From NCBI GenBank assembly GCA_964533375.1, contig CAZHLW010000001.1, positions 907,497-971,496 on the forward strand: a DNA stretch of 64,000 nt, in the 5' to 3' direction. Made by a program: the position numbers and the translations under genes. Every line of letters starts with the position of its first letter. Within the stretch, counting starts at the first letter, position 1. This document shows, in pieces, positions 51,563-59,372 of this stretch. The notes beneath the pieces are model-generated. The model had not been told where the DNA came from, made no database searches, and worked only from the letters and a program-made list of their open reading frames with translations. Origin of the DNA: CALREJ01 sp964533375 (GTDB lineage Bacteria; Patescibacteriota; Gracilibacteria; Peribacterales; Peribacteraceae).

Positions 51563-53707
51563 ATGGACCGCGCACACGCTGTTGAACACATCGGGAAACT
51601 GCGCCGCGAAATCTGGCGGCTGAACAAGGCGTATTTTATTGAGGACAAAAGTGATGTGTCCGAAGACGTGCGCGATGCGCTCAAGCAGGAGCTGATTAAA
51701 CTCGAAAAGGAATTCCCGGATCTGATCACCCCGGATTCCCCTACACAGCGTGTGGGGGCACCGCTGGATGGACGTCTGCCGAAGGTGATGCACCTCACGC
51801 CCAAGGAATCCCTCACAGACGCGTTTTCGTCTGCAGAGCTGGAAGACTGGGTCACGCAGATGCGCCGTGCGTTTGGGGAGGAGAACAAGCAGTTTGAGTT
51901 TGTGGCGGAGCTGAAAATTGATGGACTGAATATTTCGCTCGTGTACGAAAAACAAGCTGATGGAACAACCTACCGCTTGCTGCGGGCCGTGACGCGCGGG
52001 AATGGTGTGGAGGGAGAGGATGTCACACATACCGTGAGGACTATTGAGAATGTGCCGCTCTCTTTTGAAATTGATGCAAAGACGGGAAAAGAGGCGCCTA
52101 TGCATCTGGAAATTGGCGGCGAGGTGTATATGCCGAAGGCTGCGCTCCAAAAGATCAATAAGGATCTGGAAGACAGCGAAAAATTTGCCAATCCGCGCAA
52201 TGCTGCGGCGGGAACGGTGCGCCAGCTGGACCCGAAAATGGCTGCAGAAAGAGATTTGCGGATGTACTGCTACATGATGGGAAGTGTGGCCGCCGATGCG
52301 TTTGATTTGCCAACGCAATCCTCCATTCTGGAATTTTTCAAAGAACACGGACTGCCGGTCAGCACGGAGTACAAAGTGGTGACAGGTCTGGAAAAAGTGG
52401 AGACGATGTTTGAGCAGGTCGGGAAGAAGCGTGACAGTCTCCCGTTTGATATTGATGGCATCGTGATCAAACTCAATGACAGACGTCTGCAGCGCGATCT
52501 GGGTTCAACTGCAAAGGCACCGCGCTGGGCCAGAGCCTACAAATTCCCAGCTGAGGAAAAAACGGCGCAGGTGCTGGACATTCATCTGCAGGTCGGACGC
52601 ACGGGAGCGATTACGCCGGTGGCGATCCTCACGCCCACGCACATTGCAGGAACAACCGTCACGCGCGCGACCCTTCATAACGCTGATGAAATTGAACGGC
52701 TGGATGTACGCATTGGCGACACGGTCATTATCCGCAAAGCAGGAGACATTATTCCCGAGGTGATGCAGGTGATGGAGAATTTGCGACCTGAGAAGAGTAA
52801 GGCATTCCATTTCCCGAAAAACTGTCCGCAGTGCGGCGAACCGCTTGTACGACCCGAGGGAGAAGTGGCTATCTACTGCGCAAATCGCGACTGTCCCGGT
52901 GTGAAACAGGAAAGCATTGAACACCTGACATCGCGGTATGCGTTTAATATCGAGGGACTTGGCAAAGAGACGGTGGAGCTACTGCTCGAAGCGGGGCTGA
53001 TTCAGGACAGTGCCGATATTTTCTTCCTGACGCCGGAAGATTTACTCACATTGCCGCTCTTCAAAGAAAAGAAAACCGAGAACATTATGGCCGCAATCGA
53101 AAAAGCGAAACGCATTCCGCTCGACCGGTTTTTGTACGCACTCGGCATCCGTCATGTGGGTCGCGAGACGGCGGAGTTGCTGGCAAAACATATTGCGTGG
53201 CCGGTGGAAGAAGTGGCGGTGGATAGCAAAGAGACACGCCTGCAGCCGTCGCTCTTTGGCGGCGAGGCTACGCGCATCACCATGCACGCCATCCCTGTAA
53301 AAGCGATTGAGAAGACATTGAGCGAGACTGATGAAGAGACCATTGCATCGATTCACGGAATAGGCGGCGTGGTGGCGCATGAGGTCACGGAGTGGATCAG
53401 CAGGAAAGAACACAAAGAACTCCTGCACAAGTTTGAAAAAGCGGGCGTCGTCTGTCTGCAGCCGGAGCGCAGTTCCCTCAAGCAGGTGCTTGAAAATCTG
53501 ACGTTTGTCCTGACCGGAACGCTGCCCTCTTTAAGCCGTGAGGAAGCCAAAGAGATGATAAAAGCGAGAGGCGGAAAAGTGAGCGGATCTGTCAGCAAGA
53601 AAACCGACTACCTGCTGGCCGGTAGCGACGCAGGCAGCAAATTGGCGGATGCGACCAGTTTAGGGGTGAAGATCATTGATGAGGACACGTTCAAGTCCAT
53701 GCTATAA
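51563..53707 (+). CDS. ligA: NAD-dependent DNA ligase LigA
   Basis: 714 residues. Domain Ia, the adenylation lysine in AELKIDGLNISLVYE, OB fold (VGRTGAITPVAIL), Cys4 zinc finger (CPQCGEPLV ... YCANRDCPGV), HhH domain (LPLFKEKKTENIMAAIEKAK) and C-terminal BRCT (LTGTLPSLSREEAKEMIKARG). It seals nicks in replication and repair. TACACT (51551-51556) ends exactly six bases before the ATG, so this housekeeping gene is predicted leaderless. A stretch after the HhH region (VDSKETRLQPSLFGGEATR) seems to be a lineage insertion. Confidence 0.95.
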   Translation: MDRAHAVEHIGKLRREIWRLNKAYFIEDKSDVSEDVRDALKQELIKLEKEFPDLITPDSPTQRVGAPLDGRLPKVMHLTPKESLTDAFSSAELEDWVTQMRRAFGEENKQFEFVAELKIDGLNISLVYEKQADGTTYRLLRAVTRGNGVEGEDVTHTVRTIENVPLSFEIDAKTGKEAPMHLEIGGEVYMPKAALQKINKDLEDSEKFANPRNAAAGTVRQLDPKMAAERDLRMYCYMMGSVAADAFDLPTQSSILEFFKEHGLPVSTEYKVVTGLEKVETMFEQVGKKRDSLPFDIDGIVIKLNDRRLQRDLGSTAKAPRWARAYKFPAEEKTAQVLDIHLQVGRTGAITPVAILTPTHIAGTTVTRATLHNADEIERLDVRIGDTVIIRKAGDIIPEVMQVMENLRPEKSKAFHFPKNCPQCGEPLVRPEGEVAIYCANRDCPGVKQESIEHLTSRYAFNIEGLGKETVELLLEAGLIQDSADIFFLTPEDLLTLPLFKEKKTENIMAAIEKAKRIPLDRFLYALGIRHVGRETAELLAKHIAWPVEEVAVDSKETRLQPSLFGGEATRITMHAIPVKAIEKTLSETDEETIASIHGIGGVVAHEVTEWISRKEHKELLHKFEKAGVVCLQPERSSLKQVLENLTFVLTGTLPSLSREEAKEMIKARGGKVSGSVSKKTDYLLAGSDAGSKLADATSLGVKIIDEDTFKSML

Positions 53708-53720
53708 TCCCCCTCCGGTT

Positions 53721-55142
53721 ATGACTGCCCGCACCCCTTCCACGGCCCGTTCATCGCGCCTGCAAAAAGTAGAGGCGTACGCGCAGCGGTATTTGAAAGA
53801 CATACAACGCGGCAGCGGAGAAACATATGCGGCCCACGGACGCGAACTGGCGACCGTTCTGTCTGAAACAACCAAAGACGAATCGATGCTGATGATTGCA
53901 ACAGCGCACGATATTCTGGTGCATCCGGATGGAGAAGAACTCCTCACAAGGTCACCGCTCACTACTGATGAGAAAGCGATTGTGGAACGCATGCACCGGC
54001 TCCGCAGACTGCACATTGATGAAAATAGTGATGATCTGGATTTGGTGATCGGCGCCTTCATGGAAGATCCGCGCCTGATGCTGCTGCGTATGGCCCACCG
54101 TCTGAACGACGTCCGGCACATCAATCGGTTTGATAAAAAACGCCGCAAGGAACTCGCGCATGAAACGCTCCACATGTACAGCGCCATTTCCGGACGACTG
54201 GGATTCCACAGGTGGAGATGGCAGATGGAAGATATTTGTTTTATGGAACTACAGCCAAGCATCGCCAAAAAAATCCGGAAAGAGTTTGATACCTGGAAGA
54301 GAATCGATCACGCCTGTCTGAAACACACGCACGAATTTCTGGCGAGCAAACTGCGGGAATCCGGATTGGAGGTCAGTATTGATGAGCGTATTAAGGGCCT
54401 CTATTCCACGTACCGCAAAATGGTCCTGAAAAACCGCAGTTTTGATAAGCTGACAGACCGTCTGGCCCTGCGCATTCTGGTTCCCACACAGGAAGATTGC
54501 TATCGCGCACTTGGTATAGTCCACAGCTCCATGCACGCAATTCCGGGCAGACTGAAAGATTACATCGGTACACCCAAAGAAAACGGCTACCGCTCCATTC
54601 ACACGGTCGTGTATCCCCTGCCGGGTGTCTCGGTGCTGCCGATTGAAATCCAGATCCGCACGCAAAAAATGCACGAAGAATGCGAGAACGGCATTGCGTC
54701 CCACACAACGTACAAGGACCTGAACTACGCCCTGAACAGCCAGCCCTCCCGCGCGAATCTGTTCCGGAATCTGGAAAGCCTGAAGATGCTTCCACACACG
54801 CCCGAAGAATTCGAACAGGCACTCCGCAAATCTTTCAACGAAGATGACATCGTCCTGTTTGATCCGGACAACAACCTCTACCACGTCCGCCCGCCTGCCA
54901 CCGCCCTCGACTTCGCGTGCCTCAGTTTACACATTGATCCCCTCACGATAACCGGAGTGCGCATCAACGGCCGCTTCCATCCGCTCTCTACCGAACTGCA
55001 CGATGGCGACACGGTGGAAATAGTCACCGGAAAAATCCCGCTGCCCTACGACGAATACATCAAATCCTGCCAGCATGCGCAGACAAAGAAGTTGTTACAG
55101 TCCATCATCAGAAAAGAGAAGGCGGCGAAAGTACGTGCGTAA
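53721..55142 (+). CDS. RelA/SpoT-family (p)ppGpp synthetase, hydrolase half degenerate
   Basis: 473 residues from the ATG at 53721. The N-terminal HD-like region (40-170) keeps AHDIL but not the ED motif that follows in active hydrolases, and LADRLHN is changed to MAHRLND. The synthetase domain (about 200-330) looks intact: RIKGLYSTYRKM, LALRILV, LKDYIGTPKENGYRSIH and EIQIRTQKMHEECENG. A TGS domain follows (VRPPATALDFACLSLH); the usual C-terminal helical and ACT domains are absent. TATAAT at 53703-53708 overlaps the ligA stop codon region. Confidence 0.85.
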   Translation: MTARTPSTARSSRLQKVEAYAQRYLKDIQRGSGETYAAHGRELATVLSETTKDESMLMIATAHDILVHPDGEELLTRSPLTTDEKAIVERMHRLRRLHIDENSDDLDLVIGAFMEDPRLMLLRMAHRLNDVRHINRFDKKRRKELAHETLHMYSAISGRLGFHRWRWQMEDICFMELQPSIAKKIRKEFDTWKRIDHACLKHTHEFLASKLRESGLEVSIDERIKGLYSTYRKMVLKNRSFDKLTDRLALRILVPTQEDCYRALGIVHSSMHAIPGRLKDYIGTPKENGYRSIHTVVYPLPGVSVLPIEIQIRTQKMHEECENGIASHTTYKDLNYALNSQPSRANLFRNLESLKMLPHTPEEFEQALRKSFNEDDIVLFDPDNNLYHVRPPATALDFACLSLHIDPLTITGVRINGRFHPLSTELHDGDTVEIVTGKIPLPYDEYIKSCQHAQTKKLLQSIIRKEKAAKVRA

Positions 55143-55146
55143 AAAA

Positions 55147-55211
55147 CCGAAGTGCACCACGAGGGGTACACTCCGGAATTCTCAGTCATAAAAAAGAAAA
55201 AGGACTGAGAG
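55147..55211. terminator. Two hairpins after the RelA/SpoT gene
   Basis: First an imperfect 12-bp stem CCGAAGTGCACC / GGGGTACACTCCGG (from about 55148), then CTCAGTC ... GACTGAG with an A-rich loop (55181-55211). They end the RelA/SpoT transcript or the minus-strand peptide transcript. Confidence 0.5.
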
Positions 55212-55228
55212 ATGAATGTGCTTCCTAT

Positions 55229-55423
55229 TTAATCAGGCAATTGCCAGATAGGAATTCTTGGCATTCCTGCACGATCGGCTTGATACTGAACCTCATGGAG
55301 ATCAGCAATACCAAGACCTGGTGGATACAATAGATGCCACCAGAGCGGGAAGACACCTTTGTCCGATTCGCCAGTGTTCTGAGCAGACGATTTAGGACAA
55401 ACGGCCGTATCACTTCCATGCAT
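55229..55423 (-). CDS. 64-residue protein of unknown function
   Basis: Starts MHGSDTAVCPKSSAQNTGES and has a Trp/Pro-rich second half (PLWWHLLYPPGLGIADLHEV). No family is recognised. A weak SD (GAGG) lies 10 bp before the ATG, and a promoter with a hairpin leader is upstream. Another frame (55225-55419) overlaps it almost completely but lacks these signals. Confidence 0.4.
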   Translation of the reverse strand: MHGSDTAVCPKSSAQNTGESDKGVFPLWWHLLYPPGLGIADLHEVQYQADRAGMPRIPIWQLPD

Positions 55424-55471
55424 CGTTCTAAAACCTCACTACCTAATTGTTAGAGATCGGAAACCGAAAAA

Positions 55472-55534
55472 GTGGGAACTTGTGTTCCACACATCCATAC
55501 CGCAAGTATCGGTCATGTTTAGGTTATTTGTCAA
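55472..55534 (-). promoter_or_regulatory. Promoter and hairpin leader of the 64-residue protein
   Basis: Minus strand: TTGACA (55534-55529), 18 bp, GATACT (55510-55505), then a near-perfect hairpin GTGGAAC-ACAA-GTTCCCAC (55490-55472). Confidence 0.45.
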
Positions 55535-55570
55535 TTCTTTGGTTTTGTTTCTGGTGCAGACATGTTGAAA

Positions 55571-55599
55571 CTGCCGTGCATCTTAAAGATACACGGCAG
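55571..55599 (-). terminator. Hairpin after the PurB-like gene
   Basis: CTGCCGTG (55571-55578) pairs with CACGGCAG (55592-55599), with an inner ATCTT/AGAT pairing. It is 30 bp downstream of the lyase stop codon. No long U-run. Confidence 0.6.
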
Positions 55600-55628
55600 A
55601 ATCGCTCAGTCATAACCATTCCCTCCCT

Positions 55629-57005
55629 TTATACTGTGATGTTCAATCGCATCTTCCAGTCGGACGTCACTTTCAACGCGCGTTCCTTGGAGTGACCAAG
55701 GTACGAGCAAGGATCCGTCAAAGTCCTCCTCTGATCATCGGTAAATTTTGTGTCGTAATACTGCCGGAAGACATCATCAGCCAATGCGATTTCCATGAGC
55801 GGCTTCCCGTCTTGCCTGGCCTTCATGCTCAACGTACGTGACAATTCGTGAGCGTCGGGATGGCCATGTGCGGCAAGCAGGAGATACAGAGGCTCTGCCA
55901 GAATCATGCCCTGCGTCAGGGCAAGGTTCTTTTTCATAGCATCTGCATTCACGCGTAACTTGCTGACGGTGCTCGCCGCTCTGTCCATCGCGTAAATTGC
56001 ATAGGCGATGATCTCGACATATGTCCGAGTTGAGATCGATGCCGTCAGATCCCTCTGATGTTCGCTGATCATATCCAGATAGACAGTCATCAGGCGCACA
56101 CTCATCATCCTTGCAACGCCCTCCAGGTTTTCCCAGCTGATGGGATTGGCCTTGTGAGCCATTGTTGATGAACCCACCTGGTCTTTCCCGAATGCTTCGG
56201 CAACTTCCGCGATTTCCGTCCGTTGCAGATGCCGCATATCGCGTGCAAGATTCCCAACAACATTCATTGCACGGATAATTTCGGACATCAGGCGAGACAC
56301 GGGTTCCGGCGGAACGATTTGGGTTGCGTGGCCGGCAGGCGGAATACAGAGTTCTGCCAGAACACTCACTTCAAACACTTCAGGGTCACTGAAGAACAGG
56401 CTCGACGCATTGTATGCACCGACGGCACCCGAAAACTTGCCAACCAGTTGTTTCGCAAGCGGCCGCAGATGCTCAATGCACCAACCGAGGCGATCAACAT
56501 AACTTGCCGTTGCAAAACCAAATGTGATCGGGACGCCGTGCTGGCCATGCGTCCGTCCGATTTGGATAGTACCTGCTTCACGTTCTGTCAGTTTGATCAG
56601 CTCAGTTTCCAGTTTCAGCATGGCTGGCAACAACAAATCCTCAACGGCTGCACGGTAACGCAGCGCATTTGCCGTATCCACAATGTCGTAGGACGTTGCA
56701 GACAAATGCACAAACGGCCGTGCTTCGTCACTAACTCGGCTCTGCAGGCAATTGACCAACGCCCGTACGTCGTGCCTTGTCCTCCCTTCCTCTTCAGCGA
56801 CCTCCTCTACAGTCACCAGTTTCGCAGCGGCATGAATTTCATCCATGATCGCTTTCGAACACATACTGCGTCCATGCAATACCGTCACAAGTGCGCACTC
56901 CACTTTTAGCTTCCATGCGATAAACGCACGTTCTGAGAGAATGTCCCGCATCTTGTCATCGGCATAGCGGAAATCCAGCGGCGAAATCGAATCAAACTCG
57001 TCCAC
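55629..57005 (-). CDS. Adenylosuccinate-lyase-like enzyme (fumarase/aspartase superfamily)
   Basis: 458 residues from a GTG start with the SD AGGAG 8 bp upstream. Superfamily signatures: HLSATSYDIVDTANALR (region 1, after the TS substrate motif), IGRTHGQHGVPITFGF with the catalytic His, and the flexible-loop signature GSSTMAHKANPISWENLEG. Canonical PurB has MPHKxNP; here it is MAHKANP, so a related lyase with a different substrate is possible. Its SD-type start sets it apart from most genes here. Confidence 0.8.
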   Translation of the reverse strand: MDEFDSISPLDFRYADDKMRDILSERAFIAWKLKVECALVTVLHGRSMCSKAIMDEIHAAAKLVTVEEVAEEEGRTRHDVRALVNCLQSRVSDEARPFVHLSATSYDIVDTANALRYRAAVEDLLLPAMLKLETELIKLTEREAGTIQIGRTHGQHGVPITFGFATASYVDRLGWCIEHLRPLAKQLVGKFSGAVGAYNASSLFFSDPEVFEVSVLAELCIPPAGHATQIVPPEPVSRLMSEIIRAMNVVGNLARDMRHLQRTEIAEVAEAFGKDQVGSSTMAHKANPISWENLEGVARMMSVRLMTVYLDMISEHQRDLTASISTRTYVEIIAYAIYAMDRAASTVSKLRVNADAMKKNLALTQGMILAEPLYLLLAAHGHPDAHELSRTLSMKARQDGKPLMEIALADDVFRQYYDTKFTDDQRRTLTDPCSYLGHSKERALKVTSDWKMRLNITV

Positions 57006-57044
57006 AGTTCACACTCCTCTATGGCTTGAATGAGCGACACTTCC

Positions 57045-57102
57045 TGTTCACATGAACAACAAGCGCTGCTCACGAAAATAAGAAACTGGGTACATTATCC
57101 AA
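57045..57102 (-). promoter_or_regulatory. Promoter and palindrome before the PurB-like gene
   Basis: Minus strand: TTGGAT (57102-57097), 16 bp, TATTTT (57080-57075), predicted start 57068. The perfect 14-bp palindrome TGTTCACATGAACA (57045-57058) follows 10 nt later. It could be a repressor site or a 5' stem. Confidence 0.5.
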
Positions 57103-57227
57103 TAGATCATATATTTAGCAATAGCCCTATTTTGCCTGTCTGCAGCAGAAAACAAGAGTTTATGCTTAATTTTGCCTTTCTATTTAAAAACAATAAAAAT
57201 ATATCGACAAACGATAAATACAGGGCT

Positions 57228-57689
57228 ATGCTCCCGCTGTTACCTCTCTCCCATCACCCTATGACACGCTCCTCCGCAACCCTTCTCCAGGCACTCGTCG
57301 TGCTCTTTGGCATTGGCACTCTGGCTTTCCTGCTCTGGCAACCCACAGTCGAAGGCGTCAACGCAACTGCAACGTCCCTCTACGACATTTATTTCGATGA
57401 TTACCTGGTGGCCTACGCCTACATCGCTTCCATCCCGTTCTTTGTGGCGCTCTTCCACATCGTCAAAGTCCTCGGCCAGCAAACCGCACAAGCGTCTATA
57501 CGGTCCCTGCGCACCATTAGATACTGCGCACTCAGTCTTATCCCTCTGGTCATAGGCGGAGTAACCATCATTCTCTCCCAGCCCACAGACGACCGTCCGC
57601 CGGTACTGATGATGGGAACGGTACTGATCCTCTGCTCGATTGCAGTGGCAACAATAGCGGGGATGTTTGAGCGGAAGATGCGGGGGTAA
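57228..57689 (+). CDS. DUF2975-like four-helix membrane protein
   Basis: 153 residues from the ATG at 57228; the ATG at 57261 is an equally possible start. Four hydrophobic helices with the DUF2975 pattern: LLWQPTVEGVNATATSLYDI, IASIPFFVALFHIVKVLGQ, and ASIRSLRTIRYCALSLIPLV. It is related to the protein at 7993, but no HTH gene is adjacent. The 150 bp upstream are AT-rich. Confidence 0.65.
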   Translation: MLPLLPLSHHPMTRSSATLLQALVVLFGIGTLAFLLWQPTVEGVNATATSLYDIYFDDYLVAYAYIASIPFFVALFHIVKVLGQQTAQASIRSLRTIRYCALSLIPLVIGGVTIILSQPTDDRPPVLMMGTVLILCSIAVATIAGMFERKMRG

Positions 57690-57823
57690 TATCGTTTTTG
57701 ATCCATTTTTACCGGAAGAAAAGAGGCAGAGGGCATCAAACACCCTCTTTTCTCTGTTGCCCCCGGCCAAATCCTTGCTACACTTTGAGCCCTCAACGCC
57801 CTTTCTCTATGGGAAAACCACAT

Positions 57824-57910
57824 GCCGTGGTGGCGAAATTGGTAGACGCGCACGCTTGAGGGGCGTGAATCCGCAAGGATGTGGAGGTTCGAGTCCTCTC
57901 CACGGCACCA
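57824..57910 (+). tRNA. tRNA-Leu(GAG)
   Basis: 87 nt. Acceptor stem GCCGTGG/CCACGGC, D-arm GGCGAAATTGGTAGACGC, anticodon loop TTGAGGG (anticodon GAG), a long variable arm typical of leucine tRNAs, T-loop GTTCGAGTC and an encoded CCA end. Confidence 0.97.
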
Positions 57911-57913
57911 TTA

Positions 57914-57943
57914 TTGACAAAAATAAATTTATATGAATAATAT
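57914..57943 (+). promoter_or_regulatory. Promoter directly after the tRNA
   Basis: TTGACA (57914-57919), 18 bp, TAATAT (57938-57943); the ATG at 57950 is the predicted first transcribed base. The -35 begins four bases after the tRNA 3' end. Confidence 0.65.
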
Positions 57944-57949
57944 TACACT

Positions 57950-58633
57950 ATGGAGTATTCCGATTTTGTTGATCAGTGGGCTCAAAAACGTGTGTATTCA
58001 CAAATACCGGAAAGATTGGATACCTGGCAGAATGATGTTTTTGATTGGACGCGTACACAAATCGCAGAGCAGTGGAAAGACGGTCTCAACCAACTGACAA
58101 CAGCCGGCGTAATGGAATCGGCGCAAGGAATGGCAATGGCAGAAAAAATCCAGCTGGATGTGTTTGGAAGAAAAGCAGATGGCAAATATGCCGGCAGACC
58201 ACCTGACACAGCCGACGCACGCGTGGTGCAACTTATTCCTGATATTCATACAGAACCTTTGGAAGTATTGCAGGAAACAATGCATCTCTGTGCCGTTCAT
58301 ATGGCCTATAAATTTAATAAATGGAAAGCAACAGCGGAACTGTCAGAACTCATCACACGCTGTGAAGACATCCCTGATTTTTTCCGAACCGATTACAAAG
58401 CGGTTTTTTCAGTGATTGTCCAGGTAGTCACGAATGCTTTCGCCATTCTTCATGGCGATATAAAAGCAAAACCGAATTACGGCCGACTTGCACCAATAGC
58501 AGGGCTCTACAAAGAACTCCGGGACTATGGAGAAAGAATGTGGAATGTTGTAGGAAATCCGGAAGAGGTACACGAAGAGGAAACCGACCCCCGGGACGAA
58601 GAATGGGATGCAGAAGATGAGGAAGAATACTAA
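57950..58633 (+). CDS. Orphan helical protein with acidic tail
   Basis: 227 residues, soluble, largely helical, ending in a strongly acidic tail (DPRDEEWDAEDEEEY). No recognised family. Leaderless start as described for its promoter. It sits immediately downstream of a tRNA, a classic integration site, and is similar in size to the orphans at 5263 and 27611. A hairpin (58638-58668) lies behind it. Confidence 0.65.
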   Translation: MEYSDFVDQWAQKRVYSQIPERLDTWQNDVFDWTRTQIAEQWKDGLNQLTTAGVMESAQGMAMAEKIQLDVFGRKADGKYAGRPPDTADARVVQLIPDIHTEPLEVLQETMHLCAVHMAYKFNKWKATAELSELITRCEDIPDFFRTDYKAVFSVIVQVVTNAFAILHGDIKAKPNYGRLAPIAGLYKELRDYGERMWNVVGNPEEVHEEETDPRDEEWDAEDEEEY

Positions 58634-58691
58634 AAATCCAGAGGTCCCAGGCAAAGCAAGGAACCCCCGGAGATCAACAGGGAATATATGC

Positions 58692-58856
58692 TTAGTAGTT
58701 GTTGCCTTCTCCTAATCTGAGAGCATTCTGCTCGTCGACTATCTGTTTGGTAATTTGCCTGATAGTAAGCTGACAACGTATTTGTCTGGCAAATTCGAGA
58801 AGCTCTTCAAGATCTGTATCTTGTTCCGGAGCCTGTACCAATTCAGCTGTGGCCAT
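58692..58856 (-). CDS. 54-residue helical protein
   Basis: A single long charged helix is predicted (LEELLEFARQIRCQLTIRQI, TKQIVDEQNALRLGEG). One Cys; no family known. The ATG at 58856 has no SD and no perfect -10, although TAATAC/TTAACT sequences lie 15-25 bp upstream. Moderate support, mainly from protein-like composition in an otherwise empty 400-bp region. Confidence 0.45.
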   Translation of the reverse strand: MATAELVQAPEQDTDLEELLEFARQIRCQLTIRQITKQIVDEQNALRLGEGNNY

Positions 58857-58950
58857 AGACAGAAGGGGGAAAGTTAAGTATTAATATACTATATTATTTT
58901 TTAATGTCAATATCACTAAAATTGCCCAAATTAGCCTATAAATCCATTAA

Positions 58951-59035
58951 TTGACTATATGATACATTTATTCTATTTTGATTAAACTTACCTCGGAAGG
59001 TAAGGACTGTTTCTGTCCGCTCATTTAAATGGAGG
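58951..59035 (+). promoter_or_regulatory. Promoter, 5' hairpin and SD of the small membrane protein
   Basis: TTGACT (58951-58956), 17 bp, TATTTT (58974-58979), predicted start 58986. The stem CTTACCT-CGGA-AGGTAAG (58987-59004) begins at the next base. SD GGAGG at 59031-59035, 7 bp before the GTG. Confidence 0.65.
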
Positions 59036-59042
59036 CCCTGAC

Positions 59043-59312
59043 GTGTTGAATCATCTGCAGTCACTACTGCTGGGAATGACGATGTTTCTCGTGAACCTAA
59101 AAGGATATTTAAAAGAAGAAAAATCCATCGAATCGGTTCAGGAGCAACTCGTATCCTACGAAACAACATTGGGCGAACAATCGATTATCTGCATGGCCTT
59201 GAGAGATACGATTGCAGCTCACAAAAGGATGCGGCGTTCGTATCTTGTCTTCGGGATATGGGGATTAGCCATCACCGTGGCTACCGCACTCCATTATTTT
59301 GGTCTGCTGTAG
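59043..59312 (+). CDS. Small coiled-coil protein with C-terminal membrane helix
   Basis: 89 residues from a GTG start. The first helix (MLNHLQSLLLGMTMFLVNL) is amphipathic, the middle (EEKSIESVQEQLVSYETTLG) is a charged helix, and the end (YLVFGIWGLAITVATALHYFG) is a membrane helix. It is tail-anchored or has its N-terminus in the cytoplasm. No known family. A complete transcription unit: promoter, hairpin, SD, terminator. Confidence 0.65.
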   Translation: MLNHLQSLLLGMTMFLVNLKGYLKEEKSIESVQEQLVSYETTLGEQSIICMALRDTIAAHKRMRRSYLVFGIWGLAITVATALHYFGLL

Positions 59313-59344
59313 ACCAAGAGGAAGACAATCGGACAGCGAACAAC

Positions 59345-59372
59345 ACAGGAGGCTTCGGCTTCCTGTTTGTTT
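59345..59372 (+). terminator. Intrinsic terminator with UUCG loop
   Basis: ACAGGAGGC-TTCG-GCTTCCTGT followed by TTGTTT. It ends just at the stop codon of ftsH, which is convergent. Confidence 0.85.

Noticed and set aside
57911..58680. Integration of the orphan gene at the tRNA with a duplicated tRNA end
   Set aside because: No copy of the tRNA 3' end was found downstream of the orphan gene, so integration there is only suggested by position.
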